A stretch of DNA of 64,000 nt from DASWOJ01 sp964250755 (GTDB lineage: Bacteria > Pseudomonadota > Alphaproteobacteria > Acetobacterales > Acetobacteraceae). Both the position numbers and the translations under genes were made by a program. The stretch is taken from assembly GCA_964250755.1 (NCBI GenBank), contig CAXUHB010000010.1:49169-113168 (forward strand), given 5' to 3'. The notes below the pieces were generated by a model. The model searched no databases and was not told the DNA's origin. It saw only the letters and a list, made by a program, of their open reading frames with translations. Below, piece after piece: positions 35,605 through 43,207 of the stretch (position 1 is its first letter; every line of letters begins with the position of its first letter).

Positions 35605-35857
35605 GAGGGTGTCCTTTGCGGGAAGCACGAAGGGCGCGGCTGCCTGGCGGCAGCCGCGGGACCGGGTGCGGATGGGCCGGCCCGGAGGGGGCCGGCGTGA
35701 CGGGGAAGGTTTGCGGTTCGGGACCGGGTGGCCCCGGCGGGATCAACCGGCCGGTTCAGGCGTCGGCGGGGACCGGCGGGCTACGGTCGCAGGCGGGGCA
35801 GGCGTGCGGGACGCATCGGCTGTTCTCCGTTGGATGTCCCTTCTGGGACCCCTCCCC

Positions 35858-35936
35858 GCAGCCGTCCGGCGCCGCACCGGGCAAGGGCGCGAAGCGCCTG
35901 GCCCAACCCTTGCGCGGGGCGGCGCCGGGCGGCAGC
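35858..35936 (-). promoter_or_regulatory. Leading-region hairpin element upstream of methyltransferase-helicase
   Basis: GCAAGGG (35881-35887) pairs with CCCTTGC (35907-35913); an inner GGCGC/GCGCC hairpin is in the minus-strand loop and an 18-bp outer stem (35858-35875 with 35919-35936) has two mismatches. It lies about 255 bp before the ATG. The stretch 35605-36190 has no gene. Confidence 0.55.
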
Positions 35937-36071
35937 ACTTCGCCCCGCTCTCCACCACCTCTGCTCTTCCATGCTTCTGGAGTGCGCGCCCTCCCTCCGA
36001 CCCTGCCTGCGGGCCGCGCGACGCGCGGAGAGCGGCAGGAGAGGCGTGGACCCCCATCCGGGCTTGAAGCG

Positions 36072-36104
36072 CCAACGGCGGGACCGGGAAGGTCCCGCCG
36101 TTGG
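36072..36104. terminator. Perfect 14-bp stem with 5-nt loop
   Basis: CCAACGGCGGGACC, loop GGGAA, GGTCCCGCCGTTGG. It lies 87 bp after the end of the 36.2-kb gene and before the hairpin element of the methyltransferase, so it may end transcription of the first. The stem sequence CAACGGCGGGACC recurs in the element at 45.95 kb, so it may belong to the same family instead. Confidence 0.5.
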
Positions 36105-36190
36105 TGGTCAGGTGCGGTGTCCGTGTCGGATCAGGGTGCTGCCCCTTGCTGGACGCGGGCTGTCCAGGTGCCGTACAGGCTGGTTCCGGG

Positions 36191-36574
36191 TCAGCACTGG
36201 CCTGACCTCGTCACGAAGGCCGCGTAGGGGTTCTCGGGATCATCCAGATCCGCCTCGACCCGCCACTGGTAGGCTCCTTCCGGGGTTTCGTCGCCGCTGT
36301 CCTTGGAATAGACGGAGACCAGCAGCGCCATCTGGTCGACGTTGACGTAGGCCTCCAGCGCGATGGCCCGCGGCGCTTCGCCCTCTTCGAGGTCGTCCGA
36401 ACTTTCCGTGGTTGCGCCGTCGTACCAGTAATCCAGGCCGCAGCCGCTGTCAGGGCCGTCGAACTCGGTCCAGTCCGCGATCCCGGTCAGCTTGGCCAAC
36501 ATGGCCGGGAAGTCGAAGACCACGACTTGGACGGGTTCCATGGCGGCTTCAGGGGGCAATGGCATGTCGGGCAT
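36191..36574 (-). CDS. Acidic conserved-looking plasmid protein
   Basis: A 127-residue very acidic protein (ESSDDLEEGEAP, VEADLDDPENPY) with alternating strands. The charge and size recall DNA-mimic proteins, but no family is recognised. Start chosen at 36574; internal ATGs at 36565 and 36541 are possible because no ribosome site decides. Follows gcrA. Confidence 0.6.
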   Translation of the reverse strand: MPDMPLPPEAAMEPVQVVVFDFPAMLAKLTGIADWTEFDGPDSGCGLDYWYDGATTESSDDLEEGEAPRAIALEAYVNVDQMALLVSVYSKDSGDETPEGAYQWRVEADLDDPENPYAAFVTRSGQC

Positions 36575-36663
36575 CCAGGTTGGCCGCGGTTGGAGGCGTC
36601 GCGGCGGGGAGAGGTGATCCACGCCACGGCACCAGCAAGGTGGTCGCAGGCGGGCAAGTTCCG

Positions 36664-37137
36664 TCAGGCCGCGGGATGCGCGGTGGCTGGCTGGGGGACC
36701 CTCACGTAGGCGAGCGCCCGGTGTTCGGCGCAGTACGGCTTGCCGCCGTCCGCGGCGGCGTCGCAGAACCGGAACCCGGACCGGCCAGGCTCGCCCAGCG
36801 GCCAGCAGCACGGTTGCGGCCGGCCCGGCCGGGGCGGCACGGCCGCTCCGGGCGGTGGCGCTGGCGGGGGTGCCGGGACCGCCTGGACGGGGGCAGGCGG
36901 CATCAGCCGCACCGGGAGGACCACCCTGGGCCGCGGCGCAGGTTTCTGGGCTGCATCCTCCCCCCGCCGGATCGGGCTGGGCCGGTGCGGCAGGTCGAGC
37001 CGGTGCGCCTTGCCCACCACGGCGTTCTTGGTGACGCCCAGGCGGCGACCGATCTCCGCCGTCGCGTGGCCCTCGTCCCACAAGCGGCGCAGGTCGAGGA
37101 TCACCTGGTCCGTCCAGGTCGTGTCGCCGGCTGCCAT
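36664..37137 (-). CDS. gcrA: GcrA-family cell-cycle regulator, plasmid copy
   Basis: A 157-residue GcrA-like protein. The N-terminal DNA-binding region reads TWTDQVILDLRRLWDEGHA, then EIGRRLGVTKNAVVGKAHRL; the C-terminal sigma-70-contact region has CCWPLGEPGRSGFRFC and PYCAEHRALAYV. GcrA activates promoters that carry CcrM-type adenine methylation in alphaproteobacteria. A plasmid copy next to a large adenine methyltransferase could let the plasmid tune host or plasmid promoters. AGGAGG lies 6 nt upstream. A regulon-like motif is at 37181. Confidence 0.9.
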   Translation of the reverse strand: MAAGDTTWTDQVILDLRRLWDEGHATAEIGRRLGVTKNAVVGKAHRLDLPHRPSPIRRGEDAAQKPAPRPRVVLPVRLMPPAPVQAVPAPPPAPPPGAAVPPRPGRPQPCCWPLGEPGRSGFRFCDAAADGGKPYCAEHRALAYVRVPQPATAHPAA

Positions 37138-37180
37138 GCTGGCCTCCTTGGTTGGTTTTGGTTGCTGAGGGTGGCCGGCA

Positions 37181-37194
37181 CCCTTGCGAACGCC
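37181..37194 (-). promoter_or_regulatory. Regulon-like motif upstream of gcrA
   Basis: Minus strand GGCGTTCGCAAGGG, one or two bases away from the transfer-regulon motif, 43 nt before the gcrA start and inside the end of the broken DUF6927 gene. Weaker match than the copies near transfer operons. Confidence 0.3.
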
Positions 37195-37208
37195 GCCGGC
37201 ATCTGCGT

Positions 37209-37862
37209 TCAGGGGATGGCCGCCTGGCTGCGCCCTGTCCCGGCGAGGACCGCGGCTGGGGCAGGCGGAACCCGCTCGGCTCCTGCGACGTGCTCGGGCC
37301 GGAGGCGGCACAGGAAGCCGTGCCCCACGGCGAGGAAGACCGGACCGCGCCGGCGCGGCGGCGTCGGCACGACCTCGAACAGGTCCGCTTCCACCCGGCC
37401 GAAGCGCAGGGCGCGTGCGGTGCGCAGGCGCACGCCAGGGGTCAGCTCGGCCTTGCGCGCCCGCGCCGCGCGGCGCTCCTGCTTGCGTTCGGCGACCCTC
37501 GCGCGCCAGTCGGCGGCGTGACCCGGGTTGGGGATCTCGCTGACGGGCGAGAGCAGGCGCAGGATGCTGTCCGGGCAGTCCGCCTCGATCGGACCCATGG
37601 CTTCGGTCATGTCCTTGTAGCCGAAGCCGTCGCGCGCGTTGTTGCGGACCAGCATGACCCCGGCGAACACGTAGGAGCGCCCGTCCAGGCCCGCGCCCGC
37701 TGGCTAGTCCGTGCTGCGGATCGCCATGTAGACGGCGCCGCCGACCTGGCTCGCGGCCAGGACTTCCGCTTTCCGGAATTCGTCCTCGTAGGTGAACTGG
37801 CGGGCGAGGTACTGCACCGGCGTCTCGTGGCGGAGCGGCGCGTCCAGGAACAGCCAACCCAT
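37209..37862 (-). pseudogene. DUF6927-like gene with an in-frame amber codon
   Basis: Reading from the ATG at 37862 gives 52 residues (MGWLFLDAPLRHETPVQYLA onward, ending MAIRSTD), then TAG at 37706-37704. The same frame continues without shift as PAGAGLDGRSYVFAG, VMLVRNNARD, GFGYKDMTEAMGPIEADCP and on to 37209. Both halves match one family as I recall it, so the gene is interrupted by a single stop codon. Either a recent pseudogene, a sequencing error, or amber readthrough. The lack of other damage argues for recency. Confidence 0.75.
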
Positions 37863-37901
37863 GATGGCCTCCTCTTGATGGTTGTCCGGCAGGGGACGGC
37901 A

Positions 37902-38198
37902 CTACCAGGCGCCGCAGATCGCCTCGATCAGCGCGCGCTCGACGTCGTTCACCGCGGCGAGCGCCAGGCGATGAAGGGCCGACCCTGCGCGGGCGCGGCC
38001 GACGACGTGCTGCCAGGCGTCCTCGTCGCGGGCGAACGGGGACGAGGCGCCAGCTGGCGCCGGCACCGCCTGCAGTTGCAGCACCGCACGGCCGGACGGG
38101 TCGGGGCCGGCGTCGAACACGCCCCAGCCTTCCCGGGCCGCGGCGCTGTTGTCGAACGGGTCGGCCGGGTCGCCGGGGATGGTCAGCAGAGTCTGCAT
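37902..38198 (-). CDS. Small plasmid protein, unknown
   Basis: A 98-residue protein with AGGAG 7 nt before the ATG. Mixed strands then helices, ending VVGRARAGSALHRLALAAV and a Cys near the end. Not recognised. It is preceded by a conserved hairpin element and followed by the amber-interrupted gene. Confidence 0.65.
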   Translation of the reverse strand: MQTLLTIPGDPADPFDNSAAAREGWGVFDAGPDPSGRAVLQLQAVPAPAGASSPFARDEDAWQHVVGRARAGSALHRLALAAVNDVERALIEAICGAW

Positions 38199-38241
38199 CG
38201 GGGGTCTCCTCATCCTGTCTTCACCGTCGAAGACTCTTCCC

Positions 38242-38380
38242 CGCGCGCCGCAGCCGGCCGGACGGGGCAAGGGCGCGCGGCGGCGCAGCCCCGCGCGGGA
38301 CCGGAGCCACGCGCAGGCGGGCCGCTTGGCCCGTTGAGCATGGCGAGGACCCGCCCCTTGCCCCGGTCGGGCGCGCTGCG
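38242..38380 (-). promoter_or_regulatory. Leading-region hairpin element at 38.3 kb
   Basis: GCAAGGG (38267-38273) and CCCTTGC (38355-38361) enclose the blocks GGGACCGGAGCCACGCGCAG and GAGCATGGCGAGGACCCGCC. Outer pairing GCGCGCCGCAG/CTGCGG extends it. It lies about 67 bp before the start of the 37.9-kb gene and shares the long loop blocks with the ssb and ardC copies. Confidence 0.6.
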
Positions 38381-38425
38381 GCAACCCCTCCCCGCCCCGC
38401 CTCTCTCCCCGCCTGGTCCCGGCCC

Positions 38426-38752
38426 CTACGTCTCGCCCCACCCGGACAGCGTCCGCCAGGCGTCCTGGGCGCGGCCCTCGGTCAGCAGGGCGATGGCCTC
38501 GTGCTGCCGCTGCTGCCGCGCCTCGGCGTCGCGCAGCAGGCGCAGCAGGCCGTGGACGCCGAGCCGCTCCGCCTCGGCGTCGAGTGCGCGCTCCCGCTCG
38601 TCGGCAGCTGCCGTCCAGCGGGCCTCCGTCGTCAACCGGAACTGCAGCAGCTCGTCGTGGTGCGCCTCGAAGCCCTCTGTCCCTTCCAGGTCCCAGATCG
38701 GGTCGCGCAGCCAGCCCGCCTTGAGCTGCTCGATGTCGCGCCGGGTCTTCAT
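38426..38752 (-). CDS. Small helical plasmid protein, unknown
   Basis: A 108-residue charged helical protein (RRDIEQLKAGWLRDP, RLLRDAEARQQRQHEAI). GGAGGG lies just upstream, and the ATG overlaps the stop of the upstream gene. No family named. Confidence 0.65.
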   Translation of the reverse strand: MKTRRDIEQLKAGWLRDPIWDLEGTEGFEAHHDELLQFRLTTEARWTAAADERERALDAEAERLGVHGLLRLLRDAEARQQRQHEAIALLTEGRAQDAWRTLSGWGET

Positions 38753-38988
38753 GGCCGGCCCTCCATGGTGCCTAGGCCGGACACGGGCACGGTGGCTGCG
38801 AAGCCGATGGCCTTGCGCGCCCGCAGCACCCCGCGCTGGCGCTGGCGCGCCCGGTCCAGCAAGTCCCGGGTCACGCCGGCGTCGCCGTGCGCCTCGTGTA
38901 TGATGCGGGTGGCCCGCAGCAGCACGTCGCGCTCGGACCGGTAGCGGTCCAGGGCGGCACGCGTGGGCCGGGTGAAGCGGTTGAACAT
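38749..38988 (-). CDS. Small basic plasmid protein, unknown
   Basis: A 79-residue Arg-rich protein (FTRPTRAALDRYRSERDVLL, RQRQRGVLRARKA). Basic enough to bind nucleic acid. Coupled (ATGA) to the 38.4-kb gene. Not recognised. Confidence 0.6.
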   Translation of the reverse strand: MFNRFTRPTRAALDRYRSERDVLLRATRIIHEAHGDAGVTRDLLDRARQRQRGVLRARKAIGFAATVPVSGLGTMEGRP

Positions 38989-39066
38989 GGCGCAAGCCTC
39001 TTGTGGTGTGGGGCCTGGTTCCGGCCCTGGGATGGGGGTTGGCGGCGCGGATGGCGTCGGGCGAGG

Positions 39067-39480
39067 TCAAGCTGGCGCGGGCGGCCCGTCCAGCAGGGCC
39101 AGCCGCGCCTGCTCCGGCGCATCCAGGGGCGGCACCAGCCAGGAGAGGTGCTTCCGGTCCAGGTTGCAGATGAGGATGCCGGCCAATGCGGGCGTCACCG
39201 CCAAGTGCCATCCAGCCGCCGTGGCCGTGGCCGCGTAGTGCTCCGCGATCCCCGCCCAGGCCCGCCGGGTCCGCTGGTCCATCTCCTCGACGCCGTGGAC
39301 GAGCACCTTCGTCCCGGCTGGGACGGACGGCGCGGTCCGCGCGACGTGCCGGAGTGCGGCGATGCTCGTCCGGTATCCGCCCGGGGCGGCCAACTCATCC
39401 CTCCAGGCGTCCCTGACGTGGCGCCCGACGATCTCGTGGACCCATCCGGCAAGGTGCCAGGCGCCATCCCCGGCCTGCAT
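39067..39480 (-). CDS. Unknown plasmid protein, possibly 5'-damaged
   Basis: A 137-residue protein (HLAGWVHEIVGRHVRDAWRDE onward in pieces, ending DGPPAPA). Upstream of the ATG the same frame stays open for about 37 further sense-like codons (GPTLPVLLKLDERNLL) back to the stop of the previous gene, with no ATG or GTG. The family may normally start further upstream and this copy may have a frameshift or an unusual start. No domain recognised. Confidence 0.6.
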   Translation of the reverse strand: MQAGDGAWHLAGWVHEIVGRHVRDAWRDELAAPGGYRTSIAALRHVARTAPSVPAGTKVLVHGVEEMDQRTRRAWAGIAEHYAATATAAGWHLAVTPALAGILICNLDRKHLSWLVPPLDAPEQARLALLDGPPAPA

Positions 39481-39591
39481 CAGGAGGTTGCGCTCGTCGA
39501 GCTTCAGCAGGACGGGCAGAGTGGGACCTGTCCGGCAGGCGCGCGCCGGGGCGTAGCGGAGGCTCGGGTCGCTGGCCGGCTCGCCTGGCGG

Positions 39592-40104
39592 TCACATTCT
39601 CCAGATCAGGTCGTACGGCGCCGCGAATCCGTTGCCGCACAGGGCTGTGACGGCCTCGGCGTCCCGGTGCAGGCGCAGTTCCGCCCTCCCACCGGCCAGC
39701 AGCGTGCGCGACGCCTCGGCCAAGCCGTGCGCAGCGAGCAGCGCCGCGGCGTCGGCGATCCGGTCAGGCTCGATCGCGTCGAGGCAGGACGTGCCGCCCG
39801 AGAGGCCCACTGCCAGGTCCGGCATCGTGGTGGGTGCGGCCAGGTGGCGCAGCCAGCCCGCGACGTAGGCTTCGGGGCTGGTCCAGCCGCGCCGCGTCTG
39901 CAGAAGACTGCCCTCGCAAGCTGGGGCGTAGCCGAAGATGCGCTTGAGGGCGCCCTTGATGCCCCCGACGTGGCAGCACGCCCAGCGCGGCGCGTGCGGC
40001 CTGACGTTCTTCTCGTAGGTGCTCTCGAACAGCACGTAGATCGGGGTGCCGGCCGGCGACCTGAACGCGGCGGCGGCCTTCTGGCATGTCACGGTCGAAC
40101 CCAT
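39592..40104 (-). CDS. Unknown plasmid protein
   Basis: A 170-residue protein. Two adjacent ATGs are possible; the second is used because GGGAG then has 6-nt spacing. Features are CCHVGGIKGALKRIFGY near residue 45 and a Gly-rich middle. Several Cys could form a metal site. No family recognised. Confidence 0.65.
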   Translation of the reverse strand: MGSTVTCQKAAAAFRSPAGTPIYVLFESTYEKNVRPHAPRWACCHVGGIKGALKRIFGYAPACEGSLLQTRRGWTSPEAYVAGWLRHLAAPTTMPDLAVGLSGGTSCLDAIEPDRIADAAALLAAHGLAEASRTLLAGGRAELRLHRDAEAVTALCGNGFAAPYDLIWRM

Positions 40105-40183
40105 CATCTGCTCCCTGGTTGTCGTGGTCGCACCCCGGCCCGCGGCCTCCAGGCCGGGGCGGGGGTGGTTGCCGGCCCAGGCG

Positions 40184-40717
40184 CTAGGTCGGGCCTGTGG
40201 CGTCGTCGGCGGCACCGGCCGGCGGGGCGGACCCGTCCGGGCGCACCGGCACCGGCTCGTCCCAACCAAGCTGCACCGCCTGCCGGGCCAGGGTGGCGAA
40301 CTTGAAGGTGCCGGCCGCCGTGTCCTGGCCGGGCTCGTAGACGCGCACCACCGGCCTGCCCTCGGCCAGCTCGGTGTCCACGATCCACGCGTCGTCGCCA
40401 GCCAGGCCAGGGCGGGCGCTGGTCCCGATCCTGATGCGGACCGCCGCGGTGGGATGGAGGTGCGTGACCGCGTAGGGCCGCGTGTCCGGCGGGACCCGCC
40501 CGCCGCTCCCGTCGTCCACGCCCGTGTTCCAGTTGCTGATCTCGCCGCACCCGGCGTTGACCTGCTCGCACAGGGCGTCGAGGAAGGCGTCACCCGGCAG
40601 GCCGAACCTGCCGCAGCTGGTCGCCACCTCCTCCAGGTCGGCCGGGCAGCCCTCGCGCTGTAGCAGGCGGAGGCCAGCCAGGATGGCGGCGAGCTGTGCG
40701 TCGTCGAGTGTGTGCAT
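40184..40717 (-). CDS. Unknown plasmid protein
   Basis: A 177-residue protein with an all-helical N-terminal half (DDAQLAAILAGLRLLQREG) and a strand-rich second half (AVRIRIGTSARPG, PVVRVYEPGQD). No family recognised. It follows the 40.8-kb gene in the same direction. Confidence 0.62.
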   Translation of the reverse strand: MHTLDDAQLAAILAGLRLLQREGCPADLEEVATSCGRFGLPGDAFLDALCEQVNAGCGEISNWNTGVDDGSGGRVPPDTRPYAVTHLHPTAAVRIRIGTSARPGLAGDDAWIVDTELAEGRPVVRVYEPGQDTAAGTFKFATLARQAVQLGWDEPVPVRPDGSAPPAGAADDATGPT

Positions 40718-40816
40718 GGCGTCTGGTCCTTCTGTGGGGGTGTGATGCGGTGGCCCGCTTTCGGATGTCGGCGCCGTCGCCAGCGCCTGGTGCCGCATGG
40801 ACCGGGCGCGACGCCC

Positions 40817-41212
40817 CTAACCCAGCGGCTCCGGCGCACCCGCGCCGTCCAGGTCGAGGTTGAGCACCTCGGCTCCCGCTGCCCGGTAGAAGGCGGCGGC
40901 ATGTGCGAGCGGCACGTACGAGCAGGACGTCCACGGCTGCGGGTCGGGCGGACGGCCCACGGCAACCATGGGCGGGCTTGACGGGAACGCCAGGCACAGC
41001 CGGTACGGGCCGTGGAGGACGTCGATGACCGGCAGGCCCGCGTCGATGCACCGGGCCTTCATCTCGGACAGGTCGTAGCCCCGCAGCCTCGCACCTTGTC
41101 CGAAATGCAAGTGCCAGCCCCCTCCCCCGATGAACAGGTGCCCGCCCTCGGTCGCGAGCGCCTGCCGGATACGGTCCTCGTCGGTATCGGGACGGACTGG
41201 GGCGCGGCACAT
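40817..41212 (-). CDS. Unknown protein coupled to ardC
   Basis: A 131-residue protein whose start (ATG at 41212, or GTG at 41215) overlaps the ardC stop; GGAGG is 7 nt before the ATG. It contains GGHLFIGGGGWHLHFGQG and a Pro-rich centre. No family recognised. Direct coupling to ardC suggests a role in the same early-entry programme. Confidence 0.65.
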   Translation of the reverse strand: MCRAPVRPDTDEDRIRQALATEGGHLFIGGGGWHLHFGQGARLRGYDLSEMKARCIDAGLPVIDVLHGPYRLCLAFPSSPPMVAVGRPPDPQPWTSCSYVPLAHAAAFYRAAGAEVLNLDLDGAGAPEPLG

Positions 41213-42225
41213 CACGCCACCTCCGCGACCATGGACTCCTGTGACGCGGGCGCGTCCTCGCCGCCGCAGCCCGCTTCCGTGCCCGCTGCTGCGCCATCGG
41301 CCGATTGGCCGTAGCCGGGGTGCAGCGCCAGCATCCAGTCCGCCGCCTTCTGCGCCGCGGCCGCGGCCCGGAACACCGCCCGCTTGTCCTCGCGCAGCAC
41401 GTCCAGCCAGGATTGCAGGTAGCTGGCGTGGTTCTCCACGTCGCAGGGCAAGCCCAGCACCGCGCCGACCAGGCAGGAGGTCAGCTCGGCCACGAGTTCC
41501 TCCAGCGCATAGGCCCGGCTGCCGAACCGGCCGCCGAGGTCGCGGTCCAGGCGGCTCGGGTGCGCCGTGGCGTGGCCGAGTTCGTGCAGCAGCGTCGCCG
41601 CGTAGCCCTCAGCCGTCCGGAACGCCGCGGCGGGCGGCATCAGGATAGCGTCATGTATGGGCGAGTAGGCGGCGCGGTCCCCGCCGGTCCGCACCGGCAC
41701 GCCGCTGCGCTCCAGGATCAGCTCCGGGGCGTCCGGCTTTCGCCAGGGCAGCGCGTCGGCTGACGGGGCCTGGTAGGGCGGCACCCCCTCGACCTGGCTG
41801 GCGTGGAACACCGTGAAGCCGCGCAGCAGCGGCACGCGCCGGACCACCGCCTCGTCCTCCAGCCCGCCGTCGGGCCGCTCGTGAACGTCCAGGCGCTTGA
41901 AGAACACGACGGGCGTGCCGCGCTCGCCGCCCCGCACCTGCCAGCCGCGCTCGGACGCCTGGTGGTAGGTCATCCAGCGCGGGTCGTCGCTGCCGTGCGA
42001 GAAGGCCGTCATCGCCAGCAGGACGGCGTTGATGCCGCGGTAGGCACGGCTGCTGGCCGCGTTGCAGGGCATCCCCGGCGTCGCTGCGCCCGTGCCCGCC
42101 ACCCAGGGCCGGCGCCAGGGTGCGGTGCCGGCTTCGAGGGCTGCTATGACGCGGTCCGTCACCGCCTGGTAGTGGTCGGGGACGCTCGTGCCGCCGCCCC
42201 GCCGCGCCGTGCCTGCCTTCGCCAT
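41212..42225 (-). CDS. ardC: ArdC-like antirestriction protein
   Basis: A 337-residue ArdC. The N-terminal ssDNA-binding domain (about residues 15-140, with APWRRPW and the NAASSRAYRGIN motif) is followed by a zinc metalloprotease-like domain with HELGH at 214-218 and a downstream Glu region (ALEELVAE). ArdC protects incoming single-stranded DNA from restriction. AAGGAGGAG precedes the ATG. A conserved hairpin element lies 35 bp upstream, and the stop overlaps the next gene. Confidence 0.93.
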   Translation of the reverse strand: MAKAGTARRGGGTSVPDHYQAVTDRVIAALEAGTAPWRRPWVAGTGAATPGMPCNAASSRAYRGINAVLLAMTAFSHGSDDPRWMTYHQASERGWQVRGGERGTPVVFFKRLDVHERPDGGLEDEAVVRRVPLLRGFTVFHASQVEGVPPYQAPSADALPWRKPDAPELILERSGVPVRTGGDRAAYSPIHDAILMPPAAAFRTAEGYAATLLHELGHATAHPSRLDRDLGGRFGSRAYALEELVAELTSCLVGAVLGLPCDVENHASYLQSWLDVLREDKRAVFRAAAAAQKAADWMLALHPGYGQSADGAAAGTEAGCGGEDAPASQESMVAEVA

Positions 42226-42259
42226 CGTGGGATGCTCCTCCTTGAACATCCCCCTCGGC

Positions 42260-42387
42260 GCCGCGGCCCGGCGACCGGGGCAAGGGCGCGCCGCGCTGGG
42301 CGGCGCGGGACCGGAGCCACGCGCAGCCGCCGCTGGGCGGCGAGCATGGCGAGGACCCACCCTTTGCCGCGGACGGCGGGCCGCGGC
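42260..42387 (-). promoter_or_regulatory. Leading-region hairpin element upstream of ardC
   Basis: Perfect 11-bp outer stem GCCGCGGCCCG (42260-42270) with CGGGCCGCGGC (42377-42387). Core GCAAGGG (42280-42286) with CCTTTGC (42361-42367, one bulge). The loop has GGGACCGGAGCCACGCGCAG and GAGCATGGCGAGGACCC exactly as in the 38.3-kb copy. The rest of 42388-42586 holds no gene. Confidence 0.6.
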
Positions 42388-42586
42388 AGCCCTCCTGTTG
42401 GCCTTTCCCGCTGCCTCCCTCGTTCTCCCTGGCCCTTGCGGGCTCCCCGCGCATCCGGTGTAGTCGTGCCCAGGCAATCCCTGACCGGGTGCGCTTCGTG
42501 CAGCACGGCGGCGGCAGTCTGGAAGCCTGTCCCTCACCGCGCCCGCAACGGGCAGGCGGTGCAAGCCAAGGGAGAACGACAATCCC

Positions 42587-43168
42587 ATGCGGGATGCAGA
42601 CGCGCCGCCGCGGCGCAGCGGCGTTGACAGCGCCGAGGCCGGCCCGGACGAGGCGAAGGTGCGCCAGGCGCTGGAGCGGCTGGGAACCCGGTCCAGCCCG
42701 GCCCACGGGGCAGCAAGCGGCAGGGCCAGCGGCGCAGCGGCGGCGGGCGCCCGCACAGCGCCGCGGCCGCGCCCGCGCTTCGTGCGGGACGGCGACGTGC
42801 CGGTCGTGCGCGTGCCGGCACGCCAGCCCGGCGATGCCGGGCACGAACTTGCCGAGGAGCGCGCCGCGCGCCAACGCGCCGAGGAGACCCTGGCTGCTGC
42901 CCAGGGCACCATCGGCCGCTTGCAGGTGGCCAGGTCCCGGGCGGAGCAGGCGCTACAGGCCGCGCAGGCCGCCGTCGAGGAGCGCGACGCATTGATCGCT
43001 GGCCTACGCGCCGACTTGGTGCGCGCGGCGCGGCAGCGCGACGAGGCCCAGGCCGAGGCGGCACGGGCCAAAGCGGACAAGCTGCAGGCAGAGGCCATGC
43101 CGGCGCCGGCCGGGGAACCGGAGCCGGTCAGGTGGTGGCTGGACTATTCGAGGCCGTCCCGGTCATGA
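42587..43168 (+). CDS. Coiled-coil protein on the opposite strand
   Basis: A 193-residue protein, basic and Ala/Pro-rich for 75 residues, then a long coiled coil (ERAARQRAEETLAAAQG, RAEQALQAAQAAVEERDAL) ending EPVRWWLDYSRP. The conserved-looking WWL end supports a real gene. It is one of only two plus-strand genes in the leading block. It shares the region upstream of ardC. Function unknown. Confidence 0.6.
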   Translation: MRDADAPPRRSGVDSAEAGPDEAKVRQALERLGTRSSPAHGAASGRASGAAAAGARTAPRPRPRFVRDGDVPVVRVPARQPGDAGHELAEERAARQRAEETLAAAQGTIGRLQVARSRAEQALQAAQAAVEERDALIAGLRADLVRAARQRDEAQAEAARAKADKLQAEAMPAPAGEPEPVRWWLDYSRPSRS

Positions 43169-43207
43169 GCTTCGGCCGAGAGCCAGGGCCGTGAGCGTCA
43201 GCAGCGG

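Noticed and set aside
30355..35700. Very long plus-strand open frame (about 1,780 codons) opposite the methyltransferase-helicase gene, and a 1,563-codon frame on the same strand
   Set aside because: High GC leaves other frames free of stops. The minus-strand frame has all methyltransferase and helicase motifs, whereas these frames translate into Arg/Ala/Gly/Val-rich sequence without any domain.
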